64,000 nt of DNA from Boesenbergia rotunda (lineage: Eukaryota; Streptophyta; Magnoliopsida; Zingiberales; Zingiberaceae), in contig JAGFNQ010005198.1 in the NCBI GenBank assembly GCA_024364735.1, positions 18,983 to 82,982 of the forward strand, given 5' to 3'. The notes under the pieces were generated by a model. That model was given only the letters and a program-made list of their open reading frames with translations. It searched no databases and was not told the origin of the DNA. Shown here one piece after another: positions 11,801-23,169 of this stretch. Position numbers and translations under genes: made by a program. How positions within the stretch are numbered: the first letter of the stretch is position 1; the number at the start of each line of letters is the position of its first letter.

Positions 11801-13488
11801 GAGTTTGAAGTACTTCTTCACTCAGAAGGATCTGAATATGAGGCAGCGCAGGTGGCTAGAGTTGGTCAAAGATTATGACTGTGAAATCCTCTACCACCCA
11901 GGTAAAGCTAATAAAGTGGCAGATGCACTGAGCAGAAAATCCTGTGCAGCACTGATGTCCCTATCATCACTGTCTCTACCACTTCAGAAAGAAATAAAGG
12001 ATTTTGGAGTCGAGGTAATAATTGGGCAACTTTCTGCATTGACTCTAGAGTCAACCCTGCTTGTGGATATACAAAGAAAGCAAAGTCAAGACCCAGAGAT
12101 CCAGAAGATCAAGCAGGAGATCCAAGAGGCAGAAAATTCAGAGTTTCGAGTATCAGACAGTGGCATCCTCTATCTTGGAGACCGCCTTTGCGTCCCCAAT
12201 GATGAGGAACTAAGAAAGAATATTTTAGAAGAAGCCCACAGTACCCCGTACTCTATGCATCCTGGTTCTACCAAGATGTACCAAGATTTAAAGAAAAGGT
12301 TCTGGTGGTCTGGACTCAAGCGAGACGTGGCCAGATATATCAGTACCTGCTTGACCTGCCAGAGAGTCAAAGCAGAACACCAGAGACCAGGAGGAGTTCT
12401 GCAGCCTCTTCCCATTCCAGAGTGGAAGTGGGAAGAGATATCCATGGATTTTATCACAGGTCTCCCAAGGACCACCCATGGACACGATGCAATATGGGTG
12501 ATAGTGGACAGATTGACCAAGTCTGCCCACTTCCTAGCCATCAAGTTATCGCATTCGGTAGAGCAGTTAGCACAGCTGTACGTGAAAGAAGTGATCAGGC
12601 TTCACGGAGTTCCGAGGTCGATCGTGTCTGACAGAGATGGGCGGTTCATCTCCCATTTTTGGAGGTGTGTTCAGGACGCCCTAGGCACCAGACTTCAGTT
12701 CAGCACAGCTTTCCATCCCCAGACAGATGGACAAACAGAGAGAGTAAATCAGATTTTAGAAGACATGCTCAGGGCTTGTGCGTTGGACTTTAAAGGTAGT
12801 TGGTGCAAATTTCTGTGCTTAGCTGAGTTTGCCTACAACAATAGCTATCAGGCCACCATCAGGATGGCGCCTTATGAGGCATTGTATGGCAGAAAATGCA
12901 GATCACCCATATGTTGGCAAGAAGCTGGTGAGAAGAAAGAGATGGAGTCAGGACTAGGCAGCCAGACTGAGCTTATAGATGAGACCACTCAGGCTATCCA
13001 GATGATCCGCCAGAGGATTGAGACTGCCCAGAGTAGACAGAAAAGTTATGCTGACACACGCAGTAGGCCACTTGAATTCCAAGTTGGAGATTCAGTATTT
13101 CTCAAGGTCGCCCCTATGAAGGGAGTGATGAGATTTGGCACTGAGTCCTCGCTACATAGGACCCTACAAGATTATAAAGAGAGTTGGGAAGGTAGCCTAT
13201 GAGCTGGACTTGCCAGAGGATATGTCAGCTATCCACAGTACGTTTCATGTCTCCATGCTAAAGAAGTGTATTCACGATCCCAATCAAGTGATTCAGCCTC
13301 AGTCAGTGCAGATCCAAGAAGATCTTAGCTATGAGAGCAGACCGACACAGATAGTGGACAAAGCAGTTAAAAGATTAAGAAACAAAGAGGTGTCACTAGT
13401 GAAGGTCATCTGGCAAAGTCAAAAGCATGAGGAGGCTACTTGGGAACGTGAGGACAGCATGAGAGAAAGATATCCAGAATTATTCTAA
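8865..13488 (+). pseudogene. Gag-Pol polyprotein of Ty3/gypsy chromovirus (Tekay-like) C
   Basis: One frame runs from ATG 8865 to 13202, interrupted by TAG at 9144 and 9636; an 11-bp deletion near 13137 moves the last part to another frame (13135-13488). Order seen: Gag core (MWWERVKSK, FHMRVTNKHYEDFMEF); zinc knuckle whose last Cys is Phe (codon 9918-9920); protease LFDTGATHSFVS (about 10147); reverse transcriptase with YRMSPAELKELQEQL and FIDDILIYS (about 11160); RNase H (DIYSDASKMGLGAVLMQ, about 11598); integrase with HHCC region (about 12255-12360) and SDRDGRF, QTDGQTERVNQ blocks; C-terminal chromodomain-like tail ending EEATWEREDSMRERYPELF. Order and tail match Tekay-like chromoviruses. 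The element copies itself through RNA, and a chromodomain steers insertion into chromatin. This copy is defective in gag and at the integrase C-terminus, though its LTRs are young. Confidence 0.9.
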
Positions 13489-13511
13489 GTTCGAGGACGA
13501 ACTTTTTATAA

Positions 13512-13523
13512 GGTATGGGGGAT
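13512..13523 (+). promoter_or_regulatory. Polypurine tract of element C
   Basis: GGTATGGGGGAT immediately precedes the 3' LTR, the expected place for plus-strand DNA priming. The same tract lies next to the C2 LTR at 47184-47195 on the minus strand. Confidence 0.7.
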
Positions 13524-15561
13524 TATAACGCCCGAAAATTCTCGAAACTAATTTTAGAAGTATCTTAGAATTTATTCCAAATTTATGGATATTTTTATAG
13601 AATTTTTCCGTAAACGAAAGTGGCAAAAAGGGTTATAAACAAAAAATCGCATATGTGGGAATCGAACCCTTCACCTACGCTGTGAGAGACAAAGGGGCGG
13701 ACCAGCTGCGCTGGTTTGTTTTTATTGAAATAGATTGAGCGAAACAATAGATAAGGTATAATTAGGTAAATTCGCCCCCATAAGTATAAATAGATAATTA
13801 AGGAGAGAAGTTTTATTTTCCCTCAACTCAAACCCTTCCTCGCCCAAACCAGCCGCACGCCGCCCTCTTCTCTCCTCTCTTGGGCGAAACCACACCAAGC
13901 CTAGGGCTTTCCTCCGGTGGCCGGCCAAGGCTCTCCTCCGAGAGATTTTCCGATATTCGGAATCCCCACGACGAGAGGAACGCGTGAGCGCGAAGAAATC
14001 TCCGAGACTCCGAGTTTCTCCGGAACCTCCGACGCCGTTCTTGGTTGTAAGTCCAAGATATCGAGGTAAGTACTGCTCACCTGCAGTAAGAGGCGGTTTT
14101 CCGCAAGAATTTCCCTTAAAAAGTTTTAAAAGAGATATTTACCTTTAGTTTAAGATTTTGCATGTGATCTTAGTTCATTTATGCTTATATTTAATGATAG
14201 AGTACCCTATGTGAGTTAGGGTCTAAGGAATCTATAAGAAAAGAAAAGAAAGATAAAGAAAAAGAAAAGAGAAGGCCAAGGCCTTACGAAATCCCAAAAG
14301 TCAAGACTTAGGGATTTGGGCACACAAGGTGTTCGATAAAATGCCAAGGCATTTAAAGATAAGAAAGAAAAGAGAGAAAAGCTATTTTATTTCTAAGGCC
14401 AGTACCCGGCGTCCAAGGGCGTCGTTAAAGAAATCCAGGTGTCCAATTCCAAGGTCTTGGCCCTGGTAGACCAAGGTCTGCTCTATTAGGATTGGTGGCT
14501 CGCTACCCCAACCTTTTAGGGAACGCGCATAAGATGGTACTTACGTCTTAAGTGGATCCAAGTGAGTATTATTTTCAAATATATGCTTTAGCAGAATTTT
14601 CTAAAAGTTAAAGAAAGATGTAAAATTAAAGAATTGCTAAAGTTTCAAGTTAAGCCAAGAAAAAGTGAGTTAAGACTTATGGATGCTTGAGTATGCATGT
14701 TTTGAGTTATACATGTTTTAGTGTTTCTTTTAAGTATAAAAGTATCTCATGTGATTTCACATTGTTTAAAAAGCATGCTTGCACATTTCGAGATTTTGTG
14801 AGCTAGATAGTACTTGCTAAGCTTTATGCTTATTAGTTGCATTTTCTCTTACTGCAGATAAAGGTAAAGACAAGCAATTCTGAAGGAAGGCGACGAGGCG
14901 GTGCTGAGTGACGTGTGTGTGGTGGCTGACCTTGGAGAGATCCTTGGGATGAGACAGTTTAGCTTATTTGAAATGCATGTTTAAGATTTCCAAATTCCAA
15001 GTTATTGTGTTATGGAGTTTATTAAACATTCATGCTTCGGATAGTTTTACATGCTCAATTTTGTAGAATGAAGATTCCATGTCATTTCAATTAGTATGCA
15101 TACTTTTGTGAATGCACTAGATGAGCAAGGGCATGAGTAGTTTAACATGTGGATACATTGCATTTTAGACTTATTCTTGAGCTTATTATTATTCCCTTTT
15201 GGACTAGGTCCTAATTGTACTTAAAATGCTTGTAAATTCGGTAGAAAGTAAGATTTACATTCTATGAAGTTCTAGAAATATTATTGCATGTGCCAAGATG
15301 TGGTTAGTTTCGAATTAAGTTTTATTGCTTTAAATATGCTTAGAAAAGTTGCATCCATATTCCATAATGCTCTAGTAATATTATAGCACCTTGTGTGATG
15401 AATTTAAATGCACGACTATTAAAGTTAGAATATCATTCTTAGATAGATTTAAATACAAAAAAAAAGGTTTAAGAAAGTTCCGCAATTTTAGTCGTTGCAT
15501 TAGAGTCAAGAAGTAGACAAAGTAACGGTCCGTCTAAGGTAGAGAAGGCGGGGTCGCTACA
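13524..15561 (+). mobile_element. 3' LTR of gypsy chromovirus element C
   Basis: 2038 bp, ending GGTCGCTACA and followed by the AATGG duplication. Its first bases are TATAACGCCC where the 5' LTR has TGTAACGCCC, so the terminal TG has become TA. It has the 16-bp segment (AATTCGCCCCCATAA region, about 13769-13784) that the 5' LTR lacks. C2 (minus strand, about 46896-46912) has a similar GGGGCGAATTTACC stretch, so the segment is probably ancestral and lost from the 5' LTR. Confidence 0.92.
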
Positions 15562-15566
15562 AATGG

Positions 15567-16248
15567 TATTAAACGTTTTTTTAAAGCTAACAAATTTTCA
15601 AGAATGCAGAAAAGAAGACGGTCCTCAAAGAAGCGAATAATCAGATGTTATAACTGTAAAGAGGAGGGACACTTGAAGGACCAGTGTCCTAAACTCAAAA
15701 ACCAGCCAAAGAAGAAAAAGGCACTGAAGGGCACCTGGGATGAGTCCTCATCAGAAGAGTCGGAAGGTCAAGAATATGCTGGACTTGCGCTGATGGCAAA
15801 TCATCAAGAAGGGAACACTGATGAAGGGGGAGAGACGTCAGAAGAAATCGACGACGAAGAAAGAACCTCGCTTTTCGAAAGCGACCCGGTAAGTGAGGTT
15901 TGTTTTCTTCCTCATGATCAGTTATATGCTGGAGTTAAAGCTTTGCTCAAATCTAATTGTATATTAGAAAAAGAAAATTAAAAATTAAAAAATGAATTAA
16001 CACTTACATCCTCGTCTGAAATTTTAAAAAATAAAAATGATAATTTGAAAAACTTGGTGCAAAAATTAGAACTTGATATTGCATATTTACGCCAAAAGAA
16101 AAATAGCTTTCCTGATAATTTAAATTGGTATTTTAAAAATCATAAGGGCCAATTTAAAAAGGTGCCCAAAAGCTATATTCCGCCAAAGTTTTTAATTAAT
16201 CTAGTAGACAGGAACTTATTTTGGGTTCCTAAATTTGTATTAAACTGA
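15567..16248 (+). pseudogene. Element B gag, second part, zinc knuckle to C-terminus
   Basis: Resumes after the right AATGG duplication. A small indel near 15570 separates it from the frame of the first part. From about 15571 it encodes a basic stretch (MQKRRRSSKKR), a CCHC knuckle CYNCKEEGHLKDQC (about 15637), an acidic segment (WDESSSEESEGQEY), TAA at 15979, then a coiled-coil-like stretch in the same frame. It ends in FWVPKFVLN before TGA at 16246. The acidic block and terminal WVPK motif also occur in the D and A' Gags (AWVPK), so this is a true Gag end and not the start of a Gag-Pol fusion. No protease, integrase or reverse transcriptase follows before the 3' LTR. Confidence 0.78.
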
Positions 16249-17034
16249 TATTTTTTTGTTATTATATATGTGTGCATTTTGTTTCTCTAACAAAAATTAT
16301 GTCTTAATTTTTTTATGCACAATTATGCTGTCTATCTACTGGAATTTCTTTCAAAATTTTTTGAATATTTTTTTCCCTCGAAATTTGAAATTAAGAGTTT
16401 AGGAGAAACACACATTACAATTTTTTTCAAATTTTTCGAAGTATTTTTTCCAATTTTTTTAAAAAATTTATTCTTCAAGAACTCTTATGTGTTGGTTTGT
16501 CATTTTTGAACTTGATGAATGAATTTAAAACTCAAAATTTTTGTCCAAACTCATATCCTCATCTTCGACATTAACAAAAATATTCAGATTTTTTTGATTT
16601 TTTATGAATTGTTTATTGAAATATGATTTTTTTTAAATTCGATAGAAAAAATATTTTAGCCAAATCCGATTTTTTTGGAACTCCTCATCAGCTGTGGATT
16701 TTATCAAAAAAAAATTAGATTTTATTTAAGTCATTTTTTTACAAAAAAATGGAATTAACTTTAAAAAATATGTCATTTTAAAATTTGAAAAATATATGAT
16801 AACACGATTTTTTTTCACTTAGAATATTGTTTATCGCACTCAAACATTTTCTTCTTCCCTAATTATATTTTCCCTTTTTTGATGTGATCAAAGGAGGAGG
16901 AATAGTATTAAGTTAAGGGGTAGAATTTTAATTTACTCGAAATTTAAGTTTTACTGTTTACATTATTATGCATGTTTTTTTATTTTGATTACCCTAACTT
17001 AACTCGGATTGATGCACATCAAAAAGGGGGAGAT
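16249..17034 (+). other. 3' non-coding region and PPT of element B
   Basis: T-rich sequence without credible genes. It ends in AAAAAGGGGGAGAT (17021-17034), the polypurine tract that borders the 3' LTR. The 64-residue frame at 16315-16509 is phenylalanine-rich because of T runs. The direct step from Gag end to PPT within 0.8 kb shows that pol is absent. Confidence 0.7.
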
Positions 17035-17984
17035 TGTAAGTATCCCTGGTTGATTTTGATGTGATCAACCGATTTAAGTTAGGTCCTGGTATGTTTAATC
17101 CCTCTGCTAAGTCTGCAGGAGCTTAGGTACGGAGGAAGTCGAGTGTAAGACGTAGCGAACGAGAAGGATTGTGCGGGGAGGTGAGCCGACGGGCTGGGTA
17201 CAATCCGAGGGACGCGGAAGCTGCGGAAGAGTACACCGGTGGATCGAGAAGGACGTACACGACGCCCAAGGGACGGGAAATCGGGAGGAAGCACGCTTGA
17301 GGGGCGAAAGGCCAGAGTCGGGTTCGGGTGAGCCTAACTCCGGTTGGCCGGAAATCACCCAGAAGATGAACCAAAAGACTAGTTAGTTTGACCAAGTCAA
17401 ACCAGGCACCTGAAACAAAAAGAATTTTATTTGGTGTTATGAAGATTCGAACCAGTAACCTCACTTGTGTATATCACCAGCCTTACCGACTAGGATAAGG
17501 AAGAGATGTGATTAAAGTTGTTACGAGCAGATGATAAAGTTATTTATCTGTTGCGAGCAGAAGACAATGTTATAATTAAACTTTATCTCTTAAAGGATAA
17601 CTTTATTCTTTAATCAAATCCAATGGATGCAGTTAATTCCCATCCAAGATCAACCATCCAGATTATATCCAAGGATCAACGGTTAAGAGAAAATTCCTCA
17701 ACAATCAATAATCCAGATTTATTCTCTTAGGCTATAAATAGGCTTAGAGTTTCAACCTTTTGAATCAATCATTTTTATTCATTCTTGTGAAATCTCTAAA
17801 AGTCTAGCATGCTATTTTTGTAAGGCCTCTCCGCCACAAGGAGATTTTTATTGAGCGTCCACTGCCTTGAAAGCAACGTTCTCAGTTGCGACCAAATTTC
17901 TTTTTTAAAGATGAGTGCATCCACTTTCATAATTTTTTTTCCCGTCTATTCACCCCCCTCTAGCCAGTCCAACCCGATCCAACA
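17035..17984 (+). mobile_element. 3' LTR of element B, complete (950 bp)
   Basis: TGTAAGTATCCC to CCCGATCCAACA, preceded by a PPT. Its last 518 bp match the partial 5' LTR at 5247-5763. A minus-strand tRNA-like segment lies at 17444-17493. Apparent frames at 17079-17464 have no recognisable content. The LTR is followed at 17985 by a family-A-like LTR fragment. Confidence 0.88.
17444..17493 (-). other. tRNA-like (box B/box A) segment antisense in LTR-B
   Basis: The minus strand reads TAGTCGGTAAGGCTGG (box A-like, 17477-17493 region) followed about 25 bases later by GGTTCGAATC (box B, 17444-17453), the order and spacing of a Pol III internal promoter. No full cloverleaf is evident. Confidence 0.5.
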
Positions 17985-18175
17985 CCCTCAACTAGGACTT
18001 CGTGCCCAGTCCTCGACTAGGACTTCGTGCTCAACCCTGCAGGTCAAGACTTCGTACCTTGACAAGCTAGGACTTTCCTGCACACTTAGCAAATATGATA
18101 GATCACAACACAAACTTAACTTTGAACCCTTTATCATTATTAAAACTAGGTTCGATCTAGTACTTCCGACACCAA
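17985..18175 (-). mobile_element. Fragment of a family-A-like LTR, 5' end, minus strand
   Basis: The minus strand begins near TTGGTGTCGGAAGTAC and continues with AAAGGGTTCAAAGTTAAG, the start of family-A LTRs, then the first hairpin-like units (for example CCTAGT-CGAGG-ACTGGG). It is cut on both sides: by LTR-B at 17984 and by gag sequence at about 18176. Confidence 0.6.
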
Positions 18176-18963
18176 TTGCATTTAATCTTCCTTTTACTCC
18201 GAGGGTGTCTCTTGGCCTGCATCTCATTAAATTTATTAGATTTAAAAATTTTCTTAAATTTTCTTACCATGTATATTGTGTCTTCTTCATCTTCTGAAGA
18301 CACCTCCTCGTGTTGAATCTTCCTCGTGCTTAGGGCAATGTTATCCATTTTCTACCATTTCCTATGCACCAAGACTTGTGAAGTTCTAAAGATGGAAATA
18401 ATTATTCTAAGGTACATACCTCAAGGTCCTTAGAGATAAAGTATGCGCCTATTACAGAAGTTCAGTCTGGGGGCCGTGGGAATGCACTTAAAGCATACCT
18501 CTGTGCATCGCAACTTGTTACCGTTTCTTCAAGGTTCTTAAGTCTAGTGATCAACTCTTTGAGTTTGACATGTAGCTGGACAACTGATCCTCCTTCTTCC
18601 ATTAGGAGGTTACTGAGCAAATCTCGTTTCACCAATTTTGTTTCAAACGTTCCTTCGTGAAGTTGCAGGAACTTTTCCCAAGTTACTTCGCTGATTGGTA
18701 GGTCCCGATTCGGTTGACTTCTTGTGCCAGTATAATAGTTAGCAGATGAAATTTTACTTTCCTGTTTGTAACAAAGTCTGCTTGCTCCTTTTTCGTCCAT
18801 AGGCTCTCGTCATTGTCTTTATTCTTGACATCTTTAGGGACTACAAAACTATTTTTCATAATTAATAATAAATCAAAATCAATTCTAAAAAATACCTGCA
18901 TCATGCGCTTCTAAGTTGCGAACTCTCCCTCAAACATTGGCAAGTAGATGGCTGGTCCGACCA
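18176..18963 (-). pseudogene. Copia-type gag fragment, minus strand
   Basis: Starts at ATG on the minus strand near 18963 (MVGPAIYLPMFEGEF) and matches element B Gag block by block: LLLIMKNSFVVPKD (about 18840), LHEGTFETKLVKRDLL (about 18640), TSCDAQRYALSAFPRPPD (about 18500), then LSTRKIQHEEVSSEDEE and a cut zinc knuckle (CNWCRK) at 18176. Several frame changes separate the blocks. It is the 5' end of a B-like element in opposite orientation, truncated inside the nucleocapsid region. Confidence 0.75.
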
Positions 18964-19010
18964 TTTTGTAAGTTGCTTCAGATGGCGATTAGTCTTTCTG
19001 GAGCATCCTG

Positions 19011-19085
19011 GCTCTAATACTACTTGTAGAGATCGTGCGGTCGGTATGAGGGGGGGTGAATTATGTTAGTAGAAGCCCTAGAGCC
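19011..19085 (-). mobile_element. PBS and LTR 3' end of the minus-strand copia relic
   Basis: TAGTATTAGAGC (minus strand, 19011-19022) is a decayed tRNA-Met primer-binding site. It adjoins an LTR end (…GATCTCTACA) at 19025. The LTR continues rightward to 19085, where a solo LTR is inserted, and appears to resume at 20781. Confidence 0.6.
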
Positions 19086-19090
19086 AATTA

Positions 19091-20775
19091 TGTGATGATT
19101 GACTAAGGACTTTTTGTATCATATTTTATCATTAATAAAGGCATGTTTGGTTATTATACTTACTTTATATTTGTGCCAAATAACTAAGTATAATAATGTC
19201 CTTGGGAAGTAGGTTCTTGTCTACATCATATCGATTGGTTGAATCGATAGTGAGATGATGTAGAGAATATTATACTAAACCATTCCTAGTCAAGCATTAA
19301 TATTTAAGGACAATATTAATACATGGAAACTAGCATGTAGGTCAACTGATGACTTGAGCTCACAAGTCATAGATATATGATATCAAGTTGACACATGGGT
19401 ATACATTAGAGAATGTGTACTAAATTGACCCGCCATGAGAAAGTTTTATAAATTGTCATACGAGTGTCATAAACTTTCTCATGTAACTATTAGTAGGAAT
19501 AATCTTTAGACCTGAAGTCACTACGGTTCCCTACATAAGGAGTATGCACTTTGGTATCATCAAACGTCACCCGTAACAGGGTGGACTATAAAGGCGATCA
19601 CTGGGTATGTAATAAATTAAGTAGAGGGATGTGAGTGATGCAGATGAGATCTATCCCTCCCATATGAAGGGAGTGGTATCTGTGGGCCCCTTGATGGAAT
19701 AGGACTACTAAAACGCATAGTCATGCTCAAATGAGTTAATATGAGATATTGAGCTCATTTGTTTAAGTGAGTCTACTCTGGGATCAAGAAACACAAAGAT
19801 TGATTGAGGATGACACGGTCTATGCCTCATTGGTCAATCTAGATATCAAGGAAAGAAGGACAAGGTCATACATCGTCATAGTCACGGAGGTTAAGTCGGA
19901 TCTCGACTTTCTCGTTACTTGGGTAGCAATGATGCATTGTTAGATGTCGCTCATTGCTTATGTGTCTAAAGTGGTTTAGACGCATTGCCAATGTTATGAG
20001 AACCTATTGGGTCACACACTAAGGGCACGATGCTTCAGAGATTAATTGATCTTAGTTTGACTAAGATTTAATCCGAATTGGATTAATTGAGTTAGACTCA
20101 AGTGAATCCAATTGGATTATGGAATTGAGTCTAATTTGAGTTAGACTCATCTAGATTAGACTCAACCACTTATTTATGGATAATATTCATTAAATAGTTT
20201 AATGAAAAATATTTAAGAGGAAGGCTAAGAGGCATTCTATTCATTAGATGAATAGAATATTAAGAGTCTCAAGGAATACCAAAAGGCTTGGTATTCATTG
20301 GGTTTTATTAGCATTAAGATGAGAGGAGCTCAAGGGACATGGACCCTTGGTATTCATTAGATGAGTATAAATACATAGACCCTTGGTATTCATTAGATGA
20401 GTATAAATACCCCCTCTTGTCAAAGGCTAAGTGAGAACTTCTCTTCTTCTTCTTTCTTCCTCCTTGTCCAAAACTCCCTAGTGAAGGTTCTTGTGCTTTG
20501 TGAGCCACCCAAGTTGCTAGCACAACTAAGGTGGTTCCTCTCCGAGGCAAATATCGTGTTCGTGTGGATACGCATAGAGGCACAGATACTTGAACATGCA
20601 AGAGATCCGACATACCTCGGATAAGCGTGATAAGCGAAGGGCACGCGCCAAAGGCATACCTATATGATAGGATTTTATGTAAATTCACTTTGTATGAGTT
20701 TTCTTTCGCATGGATTACTCAAGGGATCTTATTTCCACTACGAATTTTAAATATTTTTGCCCATAGATCCCTACA
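19091..20775 (+). mobile_element. Solo LTR (family I) with AATTA target duplication
   Basis: TGTGATGATTGACTAAGG to GATCCCTACA, 1685 bp. AATTA stands on both sides (19086-19090 and 20776-20780). No internal region is attached, so this is a solo LTR left by recombination between two LTRs of a full element. Two TATA boxes (TATAAATAC at 20366 and 20402) lie in a 36-bp tandem duplication. Frames at 20314-20688 are part of the LTR leader and are not genes. Confidence 0.88.
20343..20414 (+). promoter_or_regulatory. Tandemly duplicated TATA-box segment in solo LTR
   Basis: A 36-bp unit beginning ACCCTTGGTATTCATTAGAT and containing TATAAATAC occurs twice head to tail (starts 20343 and 20379), duplicating the core promoter. 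Confidence 0.75.
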
Positions 20776-20780
20776 AATTA

Positions 20781-20990
20781 CCCCTGAAAATAAAACTTAA
20801 TCTTTTATTCTTTTAAACGAAGACAAAAGTTAGTTCATATGCAAATCAATAACATAAAAATAAAATAACATAGAAAAAGAAAAGATGCCCAGATGAATTA
20901 CTTGATTGCATCTTGGGTAGTTGTTAATCCAAGGTAAATGTAGCGCAAACTCCAGGTGAACTCCTTGAGGGTGGAGAAGCCTCTTTCACA
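20781..20990 (-). mobile_element. Continuation of the minus-strand LTR split by the solo LTR
   Basis: Follows the right AATTA copy and continues the LTR that was interrupted at 19085. No gene. The outer end is not clear and fades into AT-rich DNA near 20990. Confidence 0.4.
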
Positions 20991-21187
20991 ATGATAAGTT
21001 TATTATGAATTTAACGATTTCATGGTAGATTTATTAATTTTATATTATAATATAATATATTTATCAAAACATGTAAAGTTTGTTATAGATTTATCAATTT
21101 ATCTAATTATTGATACATTAATTAAAAAGAAAAACTCAATTAACATTCAAATTTATCATTTAATTTAGTTTGATAATGTAATACTTA
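20991..21187. other. AT-rich unassigned stretch
   Basis: Very AT-rich with TTATCAATTT-like words. No gene or repeat boundary recognised. Confidence 0.4.
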
Positions 21188-21896
21188 TGATAGGGTTGAA
21201 CAAGTCTTGGCCAGGACAAAGGAAGAAGAAGTTGTCCAACACAACAGCGGTAGGTTGAGACATCCCTCCGTCTGTGGTCCCTGGAATCCCCTAGGGAGAC
21301 GCGCCCAGGAAGGGCAGCTAGAGATCCCTCTCGGGAGTGCCCTGGGAGGTTAGGCCCCAAGAGCACCTCAGGAGCTGTGGCATGTGAAAACCCCGAGCTC
21401 TCATCGGGGGTAGAGTCCCCGCAGTGACCGACCTCATACGCTGGCCTCCCTCGGGTTATAGATAAACACCCCCGTCATAAGAGGTCTTCACGACCCTTGA
21501 ATCTCGCAATGGGCCGAAGCCGATAATGGAGCAGACCTTTTCAAAAGATATCCAATGGCCATCAAACAAGGAGGGAGACGTGGCTTAAGTGTGGGAGATG
21601 CAGCACTGATCAGGGGGCACGTCTATTCCATCGTTGTCGGTATAAAAGGTAGTCCAACCTCTCAGGTAAGGGGGTTACGATCTCTCATTTTACATACTAT
21701 CTTTCTTTCTCACTGCGATTACTCTTCGGATGACCTAATAACTTGAGCGTCGGAGTGGACTCCGCCGGACCCCTGCCGGCGTGTCCCCTAACGCCTGTGT
21801 TAACTTCGCAGGACCCCAAGTTCCTCCTTGGCGCAGTAACTTCCACGCTGGCATAACCTCTGCGACTGGCCATCATCGATGACTCCTTCCGAAACA
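21188..21896 (+). mobile_element. 5' LTR of a Tat-like Ty3/gypsy element
   Basis: Probable limits TGATAGGGTTG to CCGAAACA. A TATA box (GGTATAAAAGG) lies at about 21640. Directly after it is TTTGGCACCGTCTGTGGG (about 21898-21916), close to the TTGGCGCCGTCTGTGGG-type primer site common in plant Tat/Athila-group elements. GC-rich sequence separates TATA box and PBS. No second LTR is present in the window. Confidence 0.65.
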
Positions 21897-21959
21897 AATT
21901 TGGCACCGTCTGTGGGATCTTAGCAAAGCACCTAAAGGAGCACCGATAGTAGGATCGGA

Positions 21960-23169
21960 GGGACAACCCCTTACACTCACCACAGAGGAACTTGACCATC
22001 TAGTGGCTAACGCCATTAAGGAAGCCCTAGAGCAGCACCAAGTTGAATAGGCTGCCCCGCAACCAGCGGGTCCAGCGAGGGAGGAGATCCCCGGAGTCTC
22101 CGCCTCTCGTTCCCGAAGATCCATCACCCCGGTGGGGCGGCAGGACGGAGCAGCCCAGGGCCCTCATAGAGAATCCCCGGGAGATGTGGAGAGGGCCCAT
22201 TCGGTGGCCTCCAGTGCTCAGAGGCAGGAAGAGGGACCAAGGATGAGGGATGGACCCAAGATCTCTCAGAAGACTCCCTCTACCCCTTTCTCGTCCGAGA
22301 TTGTCGAGGACCCCATGCCGAAGCAGTTTCGCGGGCCAGAGATTCCTGAGTATGATGGGAAGACGGATCCGGAGGATTACGTCTGTAAATTCGAGAATGT
22401 GACACTCCTGCACCAGTATACTGACGGAGTGAATTGCCGAGTGTTCTTGAACACTTTATCTAGAGCAGCTCAGCGGTGGTTCCAGAGGTTGCCACAGGGT
22501 TCCATCAACTCCTTCACGGAGTTCAAGACAGCATTCCTACATCATTTCGCGAGTAGCCGGCGCTACCAGAAGACAGCACTTAACCTGTTCGCTCTCAAGC
22601 AAAAGCCTAAGGAACCGCTCAAGGAGAACATACAGAGGTTCAACCGGGCGCAGGACGTACCCAGCGCGACATCAGAGATACTCGTCAACGCTTGCACCCA
22701 AGGGCTCGCTGAAGGGAACTTCTTCCGGTCCTTGGTGAGTAAGCCCCCCGCCAGCTTTGACAATTTGCTGGGACGCTCGGTCAAGCATGTCAATGTAGAG
22801 GAAGTACACTACGCCCAGCGCAAATATCCAGTTGGAGCTCCTCCTCCGGCAGCCCCTCGGTCAGACAGAAGGGATCCCCTGGCTCCGGCGCGGGGAAATG
22901 ACCTTCCACCCTGGAAGGATCACTGGACCGTCAGGCGTCGGTTGGTGGAGATGGTAGACACCAAGCAGCCGGAGTCATTGCCAAAGTACTGCAATTATCA
23001 TGGTAGTTCGACTCATTCCACAGAGGAGTATCATACCTTGAAGAAGAAGTTCAGTGAAGAAGCAGGCATCAAACCTCAGAGAAAATGGAACAAGTCGGGG
23101 TATCACCGAAGGTCGCTAAGGCGAAGCTTTTCCCCTCGGCGACGACCCGCAGGGGAAAACGAGGTCTGA
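21960..23169 (+). pseudogene. Gag of Tat-like Ty3/gypsy element
   Basis: One frame from about 21960, broken by TAG at 22048, then open to TGA 23167. The core (about 22318-22800) has PEIPEYDGKTDPEDYVCKFE, RAAQRWFQRLP, SFTEFKTAFLHHFAS and ENIQRFNRAQ, the layout of the retrotransposon Gag domain (PF03732 type) of plant gypsy elements. The downstream part is basic with an arginine-rich tail (RRSLRRSFSPRRRPAG). No CCHC knuckle of the usual form is seen, though CNYHGSSTHSTEE (about 22989) resembles the Cys/His segment often found here in this group. Clade assignment is by pattern only. Confidence 0.7.
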
